Part shown: positions 48,751 through 59,860 of the stretch, in pieces | How the letters are laid out: every line of letters begins with the position of its first letter | Position numbering within the stretch: the first letter of the stretch is position 1 | From: Juglans regia | Lineage: Eukaryota > Streptophyta > Magnoliopsida > Fagales > Juglandaceae | NCBI RefSeq assembly: GCF_001411555.2 | Contig: NC_049912.1 | Coordinates: 18,274,341-18,338,340 of the forward strand | Length of the DNA stretch: 64,000 nucleotides | Direction of reading: 5' to 3' | Notes under the pieces: generated by a model | The model's input: only the letters and a program-made list of their open reading frames with translations | What the model was told of the DNA's origin: nothing | Database searches by the model: none | Program-made: the position numbers and the translations under genes

Positions 48751-51700
48751 TTAGCACTGGCGGCCTCTGCGGCAGCCAAGTGCACCAGCACCAGAAGTTA
48801 TAGAGCCAACCATGGAAGAAGACTTGGCACCCAAGCTTGAGGCCCTGGCATAGCTGGCAGAAGCTCCAGCTCCTGATGGAGTGAAATAGGCACCATTCAA
48901 CAACAAATCCCCCTCTGATCTCCAATTCCAGCCCTTCCACTCGCTTTGAGATGTCTCCACCCTCTTTGTCACCTACCCAAGACAAAATTTGTCAGTCACA
49001 ATCAATGAGTTCACACATTGTAATGACAAGAAGACCATGGAGAGACTGCTGGCAGCAAGAGGACATTTTGAGTTATATACAATACCTCTTTTGCAAAAGG
49101 GTTTGTGGGTGCAGCATATCTGTTGCCCTGGCTATTGATTGTGGGATTTGCACTTCCACCAATGGCATACATCTCCCAGTGAGTGTAGTCATTGTTCACC
49201 ACATGGAAGTATCCGTGTCTACACCTGCATTGATAATCATAGATTGGTTTCTTGTCAGATTGATCAAAACTTCCAAGCCAAAAAATATGAACAAAGTCTT
49301 CCTTGATTTCTTTGCAGTAAAAGGTCAAATTAGAGGTTCGGAATTTATTTAAAGGAGCCCAACCCAAACATGGGTAGTGGCAAATTTGTCAATTGGTTGC
49401 CTTCTCTAATTAAGGAGTCTTTTCTGTGAGCTTTAGTTACAAAACTTCCTATTATTTTTTTTTTCTTTTAATAATTAGATTCCTTAAATTGTCCTGTTAT
49501 AAAATTTTGTACTTGGATATATATATATATATATAAAAGTAATCTTAATTACTATAATAAAGGGAGAGTATGGTCTCCGTGTGTATGACATGTTCCCCTC
49601 TTTTCTGATTCAGTTCAAAAAGAAAAATAAGAACTTAGGACTGACGCAATTTTAAAACTAAAGAATTGAATAAAAATACTCGACAGTTCAAACATGAAAT
49701 GGGAATCCAGACCAGAATGTATGAATTATAATGGGAAAAAAATCATGTTTGAACAACAATTGTTTTCAAATATAAGGGCTTTAACATGAAAAGCAGAAGT
49801 AGATGTTACCTTGGCATTCTCTGGATAAGTCCCTCTCCAAAATGGTTGTACGCAATGGTCACTTGCATTTGCTTGTCTTTGGTGTAACTGTCGCTATGTC
49901 CCAACAGAATCACCTGTTTTTGAAAACAAAAAAGCAGATGTCGGTCTCCCAATTAAGATAATATATCTTAGCAAAATCAATAAGCAGAAATGCAATAATA
50001 ATAAACATACTTCATTGTTACTTATAAAAAAAAATAAACATACTTCATTGTGGTGGGTGAAGTGATTGTTGGAAATGGTAATGGCAGTTGAGCCCATGAC
50101 AGCATCAACAAGGCCATCAGCACAATTGGAGAGGGAATTATGATCCACCCAAACGTGACTCGAACCGAAGATGGAAATGGCATCGCCATCAGCCATAGTC
50201 CTCCACCCGAAGTGACTCGGGGAGCTCCTCACCATGGCATTCCCAGTAGGCTTGCAGTCATGGATGTGCAGGCCGTGAATGATGACATTGGTAATAAACT
50301 GGATGGTGATGCATGCTCCATTCGCAATGTGGACATTGGTCCCACGGCCATCAATGGTCTTGAAGCTGTTCATGAGGAGCTCCTGCTTCAATTGTATCAC
50401 CATGTCCCGCTTGAACACAATCCAGAGAGGCTCTTCCTGGATAACAGCATGGCGCAAAGTGCCGGGCCTTGGGTTGACAGGGTCATCATCGCCAGCATCA
50501 GTGACGACATAGAAGCGGCCGTCACGTCCACCAACGGCATTCCTTCCAAAACCAATGCCACAATCTGCAAGGCGCTTGCGGTTAGTTTGCCAATTTGGGT
50601 CACAACGCCAGCAGTCATCAATGGGATTGCCGGTTCCGCATGAGAAGTAGCCCAGTTTCCTCCTCTCAGTGCTGTTGCGGATACTCCTGCCATATCAAAC
50701 ACATTGATTTAGTCCCACCATTAACATCACCGAAGCTGTTAAAGGATTCCCAAATTGAATCGTTTTCGATCATTAATCTTGACACATTTAAAGCTGTTTT
50801 TGTATATCAACCATTTAAAATGACAATCTAAGATAATTAGTTTAGTTTTACATTTTACTAAACTAACGTTAACAGAATTATTGTAAGCTTGAAAAGACAA
50901 GTAATTCCTCCGTGGTGTGTCGGTGGAGGTAAAACGTTCTTCATATCAATGAAGTATTAAAAGTGCTACACCGACCAAAGTTTGAGCTTTGCAGAGGGGC
51001 AGCCTACAGAGCGACCGTTTTGTCAATGGGTCTTTTTCAGTGTAACGGAAAAGAATGACATGCACTGTTTGGCCTTATGGTATACAGAATTTAATATTCT
51101 GCCAAACCTCATAATTATAATATTAGAAGGTTGAAGGATGCTTTTAATATCTTTGACACTGAGCCACCCATTTCTAAAAGGCAATATCATCTTTGTTAGC
51201 TACTTTTGCAGGACGCATATAAATGCCACATGCACTCATACAATACAAAGCAACTTTTCAAACGGTAGACGCCCGCATTATTATTATTATAACTTTGAGT
51301 AATGTTAACTAAAATCAAACAGCCTCGGCATACCTTGTTGTACCTTTTCAAGTACTAGGAGAGACCACAAAAACAAAAAAAAATGATACTCTCACCGACA
51401 GTTGAGTTCCGATTGGGTCTCGACAATTTATTTATTTATTAGCTTAATGATTAAGAAAGTATTTTTTAATGATGTTATGATACCCGTCTCGTGCTACATT
51501 TTCGGTGGGTATAACACTGCTAAGAAAAGAGTAATGTTAACTACAAGTCTCATATAAGACTTTTGTAAAAAAGTAGATTTTACGAATAAAAAATAATGAT
51601 TTTTACACTTTTTTTAAGTAGAGTCTACTTTTTTATAAGTATTTTGTATAAAATTGGTCTATTTAAGTCATTTACATATCATTTTTAAAAGAAAAAAAAT

Positions 51701-52771
51701 GGTATAAAGGGAGAGAGAGAAGACTCACATTTCGACCATGGAAGCAACCTCCTCGGGATTATCCACTGCATGCTCGTTCGAGCCCTCCTTCACTTCCGAA
51801 CTGGAAAAAAAAAAAAAATCATATGAAGAAGAAGAAACAACTCCACTAATTAGCATATATATAAGCACATAAACAATCAACAATTTTTTTGTTAATTTCA
51901 CTGCGCAAAACTATTAACGATTGATTCATTAACAATTTAACAGACAACGTTGGCATGAAACCAATAGAAAATATATAAAACATATACGATGTAAAATCAT
52001 ATATAAATAAGTCGAAATATAGTTTTAATAAATATATAATATGAATTTAAATAATTTTAATAAAAATGCAATTTATGCCAAATCTCCTTTTTTTTTCTCT
52101 CCAATTAATAAAATAAAAGACAAAATTTATATTTTATCGATCAATTTGTCTTTCGTGATTATCGAATACAAGTACAAAAAAATTAACACCTGTTCAATTA
52201 TTTCACATTTCCGTAAAACGAAAAAAGAACAAAAACTCATCAAGAAGCAATCTAGACTGGAAAATGATAGAATTAGTATCTTCTTAATATCTATTTAGTA
52301 TTTTTTTTATATTTGATTTTTTTTTCAATTTTTTATTTTACTTGATAATTAAGAAAGTTATTATTAATAAAATTATATATATTTTTAATTTTTTGATTAA
52401 GAATGTTAAAAAAATATTTTAAAAAATGATAAATAATAAATACACTATAAATAATAAATAAGTAATAAAAAAATACTAAACCTACCAATCCGAAAATGAA
52501 AGATAATTTCCGATAGATTCCAATATCGTACTGAATCGAATTTCTAATATCGAATACCCTTTTTTTTTTTTCCTTCAAATACAGGATATTATTTGGCAAA
52601 TTAGAAATGACGACGTGTCGAGTAGGTAATAGCGAGTAAGTACAACAGAAATGGAAATGGAGAGTTGGGGGGGGACAGAGACATAGTCTATGTCGGTGCG
52701 CAACGCTCGAGGACATTGCAGCAGTAGTCGCTCGCTCACTATTCTAGTAAAACCGTTATAAAGGGGTTTCC

Positions 52772-52810
<39 letters not shown>

Positions 52811-53743
52811 TTTTCGGGGGTCGGGTCTGGGGTTAAAAGAACAAACGATACAGATCTTGGCCTATGGATCTAACGGCTGATATTCTTCCACCACTGCTCG
52901 AAAAGATTTTCTCAACGAAACACGAAATTAACCAACGGTCTAAAAAGTAAAAACACAAACGCATGCACTGAGACAAAATAAAAAAAATAAAAGAAATAAA
53001 CAACCGACAACGGCCATTAACGTTGGGGGTACTGTTTGTTTGGTAGCTCAAGCACCTAATTAACTGTTTTACTGGGTTAATGGGCACTGACCCGGCAACC
53101 ATTGACGAGTTGCTTGAGCTCTGCAATTTCTCTGTTCCTCCATTCCTGTAAGAGAGACTAACATGGGATAAGCTTTGAAACTGCCTCGGAGAGTTTTTAC
53201 AGAACGTGAGAGAGATTCTAGAGACGCCATTGAAGCTAAATTAAGGTTTTACTTGCTATTTTTGGGAGAGGAGGATTAGGTGGGCCTTGGAGAAAAACAA
53301 TAAATGTGAGGGACAAAGTTACGAAAGCTCGGTGGAAAAAAAAAAAAAGAAGAAAAATAGCACTCATTAATGGAGCCCGCAAAGACATGAGTAAATGAGG
53401 AGCAGTGTTCTGTGCTGTAACTTTCGCAGAAGCTGTTCCTATCGTGTCCCAGATTGAAAAAAGAAAATTACGGAAAGATGGTTTAAGTTTCAGAGACAAC
53501 CATTTGAAAAACCCTAAAGTGGAAGGAATGGCGGAAAATGCGTTACGCAAAATCGAAAACAGAGGAGGTGAAGATGTACTTCTGAGAAAATGCTGTACGG
53601 AATTTCACAGAGGGAGAGGGAGAGTGATCGACTTACTCAGTTTCTGGGATCTGCTCCTCCAGTACCTTCGCTATTGTCCCCACGCACAACATCATCACCA
53701 ACACCATTGAGCACAGACCGACCCATCTCCTAGAAACCGCCAT
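48751..53743 (-). CDS. pectate lyase, polysaccharide lyase family 1 (6 exons)
   Basis: Exons on the - strand: 53743-53637, 51800-51729, 50686-50044, 49913-49810, 49224-49086, 48972-48751. All junctions are GT-AG and phases agree; 428 aa. It cleaves de-esterified pectin by beta-elimination in the cell wall. Residues 1-25 form a signal peptide ([15 protein letters not shown]). A plant PelN-like segment follows ([20 protein letters not shown]), then [18 protein letters not shown]. The Ca-binding/catalytic core includes [20 protein letters not shown] (WVDH at 239-242), [20 protein letters not shown] and the substrate-binding Arg region [18 protein letters not shown] (306-319). The C-terminus [11 protein letters not shown] is typical of plant members. 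The start lies just downstream of a GA-rich leader and a TATA box. Orthology to a numbered Arabidopsis PLL is not decided. Confidence 0.95.
50011..50044 (-). promoter_or_regulatory. duplicated 5' splice site of pectate lyase exon 3
   Basis: On the - strand ACAATGAAGTATGTTTATT occurs twice, 33 bp apart. The upstream copy (exon end 50044) gives the family-standard junction [12 protein letters not shown]. The downstream copy (exon end 50011) is an equally spelled donor that keeps the frame and would add 11 residues ([11 protein letters not shown]). Confidence 0.6.
52775..52806. repeat. (GA)n microsatellite in pectate lyase intron 1
   Basis: Sixteen GA units inside the 1.8-kb first intron. Confidence 0.95.
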
Positions 53744-53744
53744 T

Positions 53745-53765
53745 GCCTCTCTCTCTCTCTCTCTG
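53745..53765 (-). repeat. GA-rich leader of the pectate lyase
   Basis: (CT)n on the + strand, therefore (GA)n in the transcript, directly before the ATG. GA/CT leaders are common in plant genes. Confidence 0.8.
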
Positions 53766-53938
53766 TCTCTCAAATTCTCAATGTCTCTTAGTCTCCCTCT
53801 AAAACCTCTCTTTTTTTTCTGTGGATGTGTATAGCAGAGGAAGAGAGACACACGAATGCGGAGGAGAAAAAAAGGCAGAAGAAGCAGTAGTAAAAGCAGA
53901 AGTGAGATAGTCAGAGAACGAGCTCTAACAAAGCGACC

Positions 53939-53946
53939 TTTTTATA
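53939..53946 (-). promoter_or_regulatory. TATA box of the pectate lyase gene
   Basis: TATAAAAA on the - strand in the context GTCTCTATAAAAAGGTCG, about 195 bp upstream of the ATG. Good match and position for a plant core promoter; the transcription start would be near 53905-53915. Confidence 0.65.
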
Positions 53947-53949
53947 GAG

Positions 53950-54896
53950 ACGAGAAAGACAACTAAATATAAATTAAATAAATAAAATCAAAAAAATAAA
54001 AAATAAAAAATAAAAAAACAGAAATAAACATTTTCGTCGACGTTAACTCGAGCGAGTTTGACCCTGGTTAGGTTTCCCGTAACCAATCCCCACACAAACT
54101 AAAATTAGACAAACTAACCCACAACATAGTTTGAAAGATTTTTTATGCCTTCATTTTCTTTTCTTTAAAAAGAGTTAAATAAAAATTAAAGATTTATTAT
54201 ACATCAGTCATTATTCACTCTCACACTTCACACTTATACCGCATTGTTTACTAGGGTCACACGAGCAATGGCGTGAACAATAAGGGATTTGTGTAGATAT
54301 TGTGAGCAGTAGCCGTGACTTTAACATTTTCGTTTATGAATAAAAATGGTCCCACAATAAATATATAGTATATTACATACTAAACTTGTAAATAACATAG
54401 TAAAAATAGGGAACAAAAGTTATTTCATAGCAAAAAGGAATACATACATACATTTCAAGAATAATGTAAAGAAAGCTTCGTATGACCACAAGGGTGATAA
54501 TAATAGAGGTGATACTCACATGATGCGGGGCGAGGTGGACCTATTGGATCTAGAAACCGCACCGCATCCCTTGTCCAAGCCACACGATCCATTGGGTCTA
54601 GAAACTATTTTTTGGTCTAAAAATAATTTTTGGATCTATATTATAATATAATTAAAATTTATAAATATAAAAAGAATTTAAACTTATTAGAGTTGTATTT
54701 TGTATTACCTTGATCTCATAGACTAATATATAAGAGGCCAATGTAATATAATAGTTATACTTAAGTAATGCGGGACTTAAGCAATAGGCACACAAGAAAA
54801 AAAACCCTAAATTACTCTCCTATTTTTGGAGAGGAAATGGGGAAATTAACATGTGAGGGAACATACACTATGGGCAATTAACCTAAGCTTACTCTT
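53950..54896. other. upstream region of the pectate lyase, spacer
   Basis: AT-rich with no ORF of note. Distal promoter elements cannot be assigned from sequence alone. Confidence 0.5.
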
Positions 54897-55105
54897 AGAC
54901 TTCATTTGACTATACAGATAAGATAAGATGAAATGAGACGAGATAAAATTAGTTTATAAATTTCATCTCTATTATTAGAATATAGTTTTTTAATATTAGT
55001 TTTATTTTAGATTTAAAAAAATTAAATTATTTATTTATTTTATGTGAGAATTTAAAAAAAATATATAAAATAAAATATAATGAAATAATTTGAATCGTAT
55101 AACTA
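54897..55105 (+). mobile_element. GAGATGAG-family MITE, degraded
   Basis: ACTTCATTTGACTATACAGA, then AAGATGAAATGAGACGAGAT, and the AT-rich core TTATTAGAATATAGTTTTTT keep the family layout; the right terminus is unclear. Confidence 0.6.
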
Positions 55106-56890
55106 ATCACCTCCCCCAACAGTCACTAACCGTCGAACATTTAAGAATGGTTATTTTTGTTTATTTTATATTATTTGTTCGTTTTCAACTTTGACGCGTT
55201 AGGTTGATATTATTTTATTTTATTATATATATTAAAATAGATGTAATTCCCAGGCGCCAATCACGGCCTTTTTCAAGATGTTGGACTCTCCAACCCAACA
55301 CGTTTCAACCAGATGAAGGGGTCTAATTAATAATGCTTACAAGCTGTTTTAATATTTTTCATTTCGGTCTCTTTTCTTTTTTAATAATTATGCCAACCCA
55401 ATTTATGGGGTTGGTTGTTTGGTAAAATTATTCACTAAAATTAATTATCTCAATGTTTTTATTTTGTTTATTTTTTATTTTAATTTCTTGTACATGGGCC
55501 AAAGAGCTGCAAGCAAGACATGAGGTCAAACGAGAACTCAAAACTGAAAATAAATCCATGGCCATGAAGTCATGAAGAAGCTCAAAGCAACATGATGTGA
55601 TCACACATATTTCGGTGTAGCATGCATGTGGCTTTGCTTAAGAACCAAATAAATCTTATATGTTTTCCACATTGCATGGAATTATGGTCGGGCAAACCTC
55701 AATGCATACCACCTTTATAAATTTCTTCCCGACCTTTTTTATTTTTTATTACAACAAGAACCATTATATGAGTCATTTGACCAACTATTGTTGAATCCCG
55801 TTTGGATTATGAGATGAGATGAGTTGAAATTTTTGAATAGTAGTGAGATGCCCAATCCAAACCGACTCTGAGTTAAAAGATATCGTCAATTAAAAACCAC
55901 AACTTTCGATTGATAAACACAAATACTACTTGATTTTGCAAACATAACACAATTAGAAGATTCGGTGTAAATCCATGATGATCATGTTTTGAAACCTTAT
56001 AAAGATCTCCAATATATGAACCACTTTGGTCAAATTTGATCAAACCATTCACATGATGCTTATAAATGCCTTGCATCAAGGAGTAGGAAAAGATTCTTAG
56101 TTTCAATTCATCCTACAAGTTGACAATCTTTTGTAGGCATGAGGCCGCCAACTGAATTGGAAAATTGCTAGTTGATATTGGTACCCCTAATTAAATCCAT
56201 GTCTTTTGTCACGGATAGTTCAAGTATCCAAAGTTTATTTTCCCAACTTCCACAATACACAATTTGAGGATTTGGCTTCTTTGGAATTTCGGTTGAATGT
56301 ACACACTCGCGAGCGTGTTCATGTGTCGTGTTATCATATACATATCTCTTATTCAATGGATTAAATTTTTGAAATTGGGTTCGAGTGATCTTACCCAATA
56401 TTTTATTGGTACGTTGTTGTATATATACAAGTTTTATTTTTTTTTATTTGATCCAAAAAATATATATATATATATATTTGCACTAATTAAGATCTAGGTC
56501 TTGAAATTAATAGCCTATTAAACCCCAACATTTTGCTTACAAAGAAAGAAAATGCCCTACATCCATGATCTTGTCTTTTTCATATGTGTTAATTAAAACT
56601 TATGCGATATAAAATGAATTGGAAGATAAATATTGACAGATAAGATCATTATATCCACCGGCAACATTATATTAGCCTTTTCCTTGTACTAATTCTTTTT
56701 TTTTTTTAAATAAATTGAAAAAAAAAAGGTGAAGTGAAACAAAAATAGTGAATGTAGATAGCTTGGATTGAAAATATGGGCTACAAATTAGGGAACCCAC
56801 CAAATTAAAACAGAATACATTCACTAATCTCATTGACATGATCCCGACCTCGAGCGAAGTTGTAAGATCTTGAAAATTGTATAATTTTAA
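55106..56890. other. spacer with short MITE fragment
   Basis: A stub of the GAGATGAG family lies at 55797-55865 (CCCGTTTGGATTATGAGATG to CCCAATCCAAACCGACTC), an internally deleted copy with both ends. Otherwise AT-rich, no gene. The ORFs at 55873-56106 and 56168-56398 have no homology. Confidence 0.5.
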
Positions 56891-57082
56891 AAAATAATAC
56901 TAGATATACTCATGAGTTTTGCAATCATTGCGTATTTCTTTTAAAAATGAGTGAGATTTATTATTAAAAATTACTTTTTTCATGTGGTTCATATTTATTT
57001 ACTTTATTTTTAAAAGAGTCCATATTTAATTTTAAAACATTACGCATTCTATTGAGTATGAGTGCATATATCATTTCTCAAT
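56891..57082. mobile_element. MITE-like inverted-repeat element
   Basis: Left end AATAATACTAGATATACTCATGA and right end TATGAGTGCATATATCATTTCTC are imperfect inverted repeats around an AT-rich core with TTTTAAAAATGAGTGAGAT. A related sequence lies at 58070-58240. Confidence 0.45.
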
Positions 57083-57608
57083 TTTAAATTTTTTCAAGGA
57101 TTCAAAAACCTTTCAAGTCATTCAAGCGAACTAATTATTATATGCAAACTGAATTTATTTTGTATTAGAAATTTGGAATAAAAGGATTAACGCGGGAAAA
57201 GAAATTTCAAAATGGTGAAATTTTAATTTTTGTCAGACCTAAGGAGAGTAGGGTATTGAATTTCTTATTAATATTTTGTTTTATTTGTATATTACACTAA
57301 AAAATAAAATTAATTAATAATTAATATATTTTTTCGAGTCCCTTGACTATTTGCCTTTTTGAAGACACGATGATGTTCCCATGCAACCACCAAGTGGCTC
57401 CCATCATAGCAATTTACGGCTAACTTCTGTTCAAGAACCTCCTCTGTCCCCCTTATTTACGGCTCTATTCTCATCATCGTGTACAAAAAGGTACACACAA
57501 AGCATTATGATCTACAACAAACCTCCCGGCCAGGGCCATTGATTATGTGGACCAATCTAACATGAGTTGGTTATGATTTAGGGCTTTGACTTTCTTTGAA
57601 CTTAAGAA

Positions 57609-57636
57609 TTATATATATATATATATATATATATAT
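57609..57636. repeat. (AT)n microsatellite
   Basis: Fourteen AT units in spacer. Confidence 0.95.
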
Positions 57637-58069
57637 GAGTTTTGCTAGAGCCACCGAAGAAGTGGCCCGAATTAGGCTACTGAATAGTACATTTTATCTT
57701 TTTTATTGTTTTATATATATTTTTTAATAAATATTTTTTAATCATCATAAATATTTTTTAAAAAAATAAAAAAATTCATAACATTATGAAAAAATATTTT
57801 CTTAATCATTAAGTAAAAAAAAAAAAAATCATTTGAGACACTTTTTGAGTCCCGAATTTGGATCCCAAAGCATTTCTCATATATATATATATATATAAAC
57901 AAGTTGAAAGTTTAAACAAAATGGAATGGAATATCCGTCTTATTCAAGAATCAAGAGTAAAGACGAAGGTTTACCCGATGCAGTATGTTTATATCCGTAA
58001 ACTATCGCTCAACACATCATTGATCTCTAGTACTACTCGTACCAAATATCGATATTAATATTTTATCTT

Positions 58070-58240
58070 TTAAATAATGTTAAATACAATCTTAGGATAT
58101 GTATCTCGTGTAAATTCAATTTGAAAAAAAAAATAGAGTTCATCATTAAAAAATAATTTTATTTTATGTGAATCTCAAATTTAATCACTATTTTTTAAAG
58201 AAATGTGCGAAACTCACATGTTGGACTACAAATATCATTT
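58070..58240. mobile_element. MITE-like element related to 56891
   Basis: Same plan: ATAATGTTAAATACAATCTTAGG at the left, AAATGTGCGAAACTCACATG and ACAAATATCATTTC at the right, with an AT-rich core. Edges approximate. Confidence 0.35.
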
Positions 58241-58498
58241 CTTTTACCCTTTTTGGTTACAAGAAAAGAACAACAAATATTACAAGTAAAGTACTTATGA
58301 AATTCCCCCATTTGTAAGCATAATAAATAGTGAAAAAGACCAATCCAAATTTTCAACCCTAGTCCCCCTACTACTCCTAAGGTTAGTTTACCATATTTGA
58401 TTGAAAAAACAAATAAAACAAGGAATCGTACGTTGCAAGTAGCAAGCTAGCAAAGGGTCAATCAATGAGACGTATTAGTGGATAAGATTCATATAATA

Positions 58499-58520
58499 TA
58501 TTATTATTATTATTATTATA
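58499..58520. repeat. (ATT)n microsatellite
   Basis: Seven ATT-type units in spacer. Confidence 0.85.
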
Positions 58521-59685
58521 TAGACATGAGCATGTAGATCTCACACGCGGCTTATTAGCACGCTTGCTTGCTTGCTGTTGGTAGATCAGTGCTCGTTAGC
58601 CCCCGGCCGGTGCTTCTATTAGAAAACCTAAAAGCTCAAAAACACTCCGGACCTTCATCATCCCTAACAATTTCTATGCCTGCTTGCTTGCTTCAGTATA
58701 TTTGAGGTACTGGATGGTGCTGAACTACTTTTTCTAAGGGAAGACAATGTTCGTACGTACCAGATCATTATTATTACAGTGTCGAGAGAGAGCGTACGTG
58801 TGAGACAGTGGGATTGCTTTTAACACATTTCACTCGATTGCATTCTTTTTACATAATGAAAAAGGAAAGAAAGATTTTGTAGGCGAATGTTTGTTACCAG
58901 AAATATTCTGAAAGCTGGGTCTAATTAATTAATTAATTTATATTTAGCCTCGCTGCATGCCCGTCATGTAGTGATGATGCAGCCAGCAGGACTTGAATTG
59001 GACAGTCCTCAAAGTGCATGTGCGCCCAAGGAATTACATTACATTCTCTAGTGAAGGGACCATCATAATTTGGAGTGACCAAGAATTGGGGCAATCACCC
59101 CCCCGGGCATGACATGATTTTAATAGGAAAAATCTATTTTGCCTTTCAAGTCTACCGTTCAAATGTATCGCTTGATATTTTTTTATTTTATTTAGTAATT
59201 AAGAAAGTTATTTTAATTATATTGGTGTATTTTTTTTTAAAATATTTAAATATATTAAAAAATAATAAAAAAAATAACTAACGGTCATTAGGAACGGTGC
59301 TACTCGGTCGTTTTCTTGGATAGTTCTTAATTAGAGCCTATATATAATATATATGTCATTGACATCATGACGTTTTAAAGTTTGGCCACCAACAACACGG
59401 CCAAAATGATGGGGGACAAGTAATTGGTGTAAAGTCTCTATTACACTTACATCTCTTATCAAATTGGATGACTGAGTCATGGACTCACATCTCCTATAAA
59501 ATAAAAAATGGAGTCATATATCCTGGATGCAGTAGTACTACTCCCTAAAGGTGTGCCCAAAAGTTGATCCTACCTTGCTTAGGTTGCGTATCACAAACAC
59601 CATGTAATCACATTTAAATTATTTGTTCAAGAACAGGCTTTAGTGGGTTGAATTATACCACGTAAATCATTCATAAATGCTAAGG

Positions 59686-59860
59686 CCTCGTTTGTTTTCG
59701 CAGATAAAATGAGATAAATTGAGATAAAAATTAAAAGTTAAATAAAATATTGTTAGAATATATTTTTTTTAATATTATTTTTGTTTTAGAATTTGAAAAA
59801 ATTGTAATGATTAGATGAGATGAGATGAAAATAATTATAAAAACAACCGAGACCTAAATG
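59686..59860 (+). mobile_element. GAGATGAG-family MITE, short form
   Basis: GGCCTCGTTTGTTTTCGCAG at the left and AAAAACAACCGAGACC at the right are inverted repeats. Core AGTTAAATAAAATATTGTTAG and TGTAATGATTAGATGAGATG. Nearest relative here is 6990-7208. Confidence 0.75.

Noticed and set aside
50140..50702. 167-codon + ORF and a 101-codon - ORF over the pectate lyase
   Set aside because: Shadows of exon 3; only the - frame giving the PL1 core continues through matching splice phases.
51530..51670. Possible further MITE near pectate lyase intron 2
   Set aside because: Some inverted similarity (AAAGTAGATTTTAC / GTAGAGTCTACTTT), but ends could not be paired with confidence.
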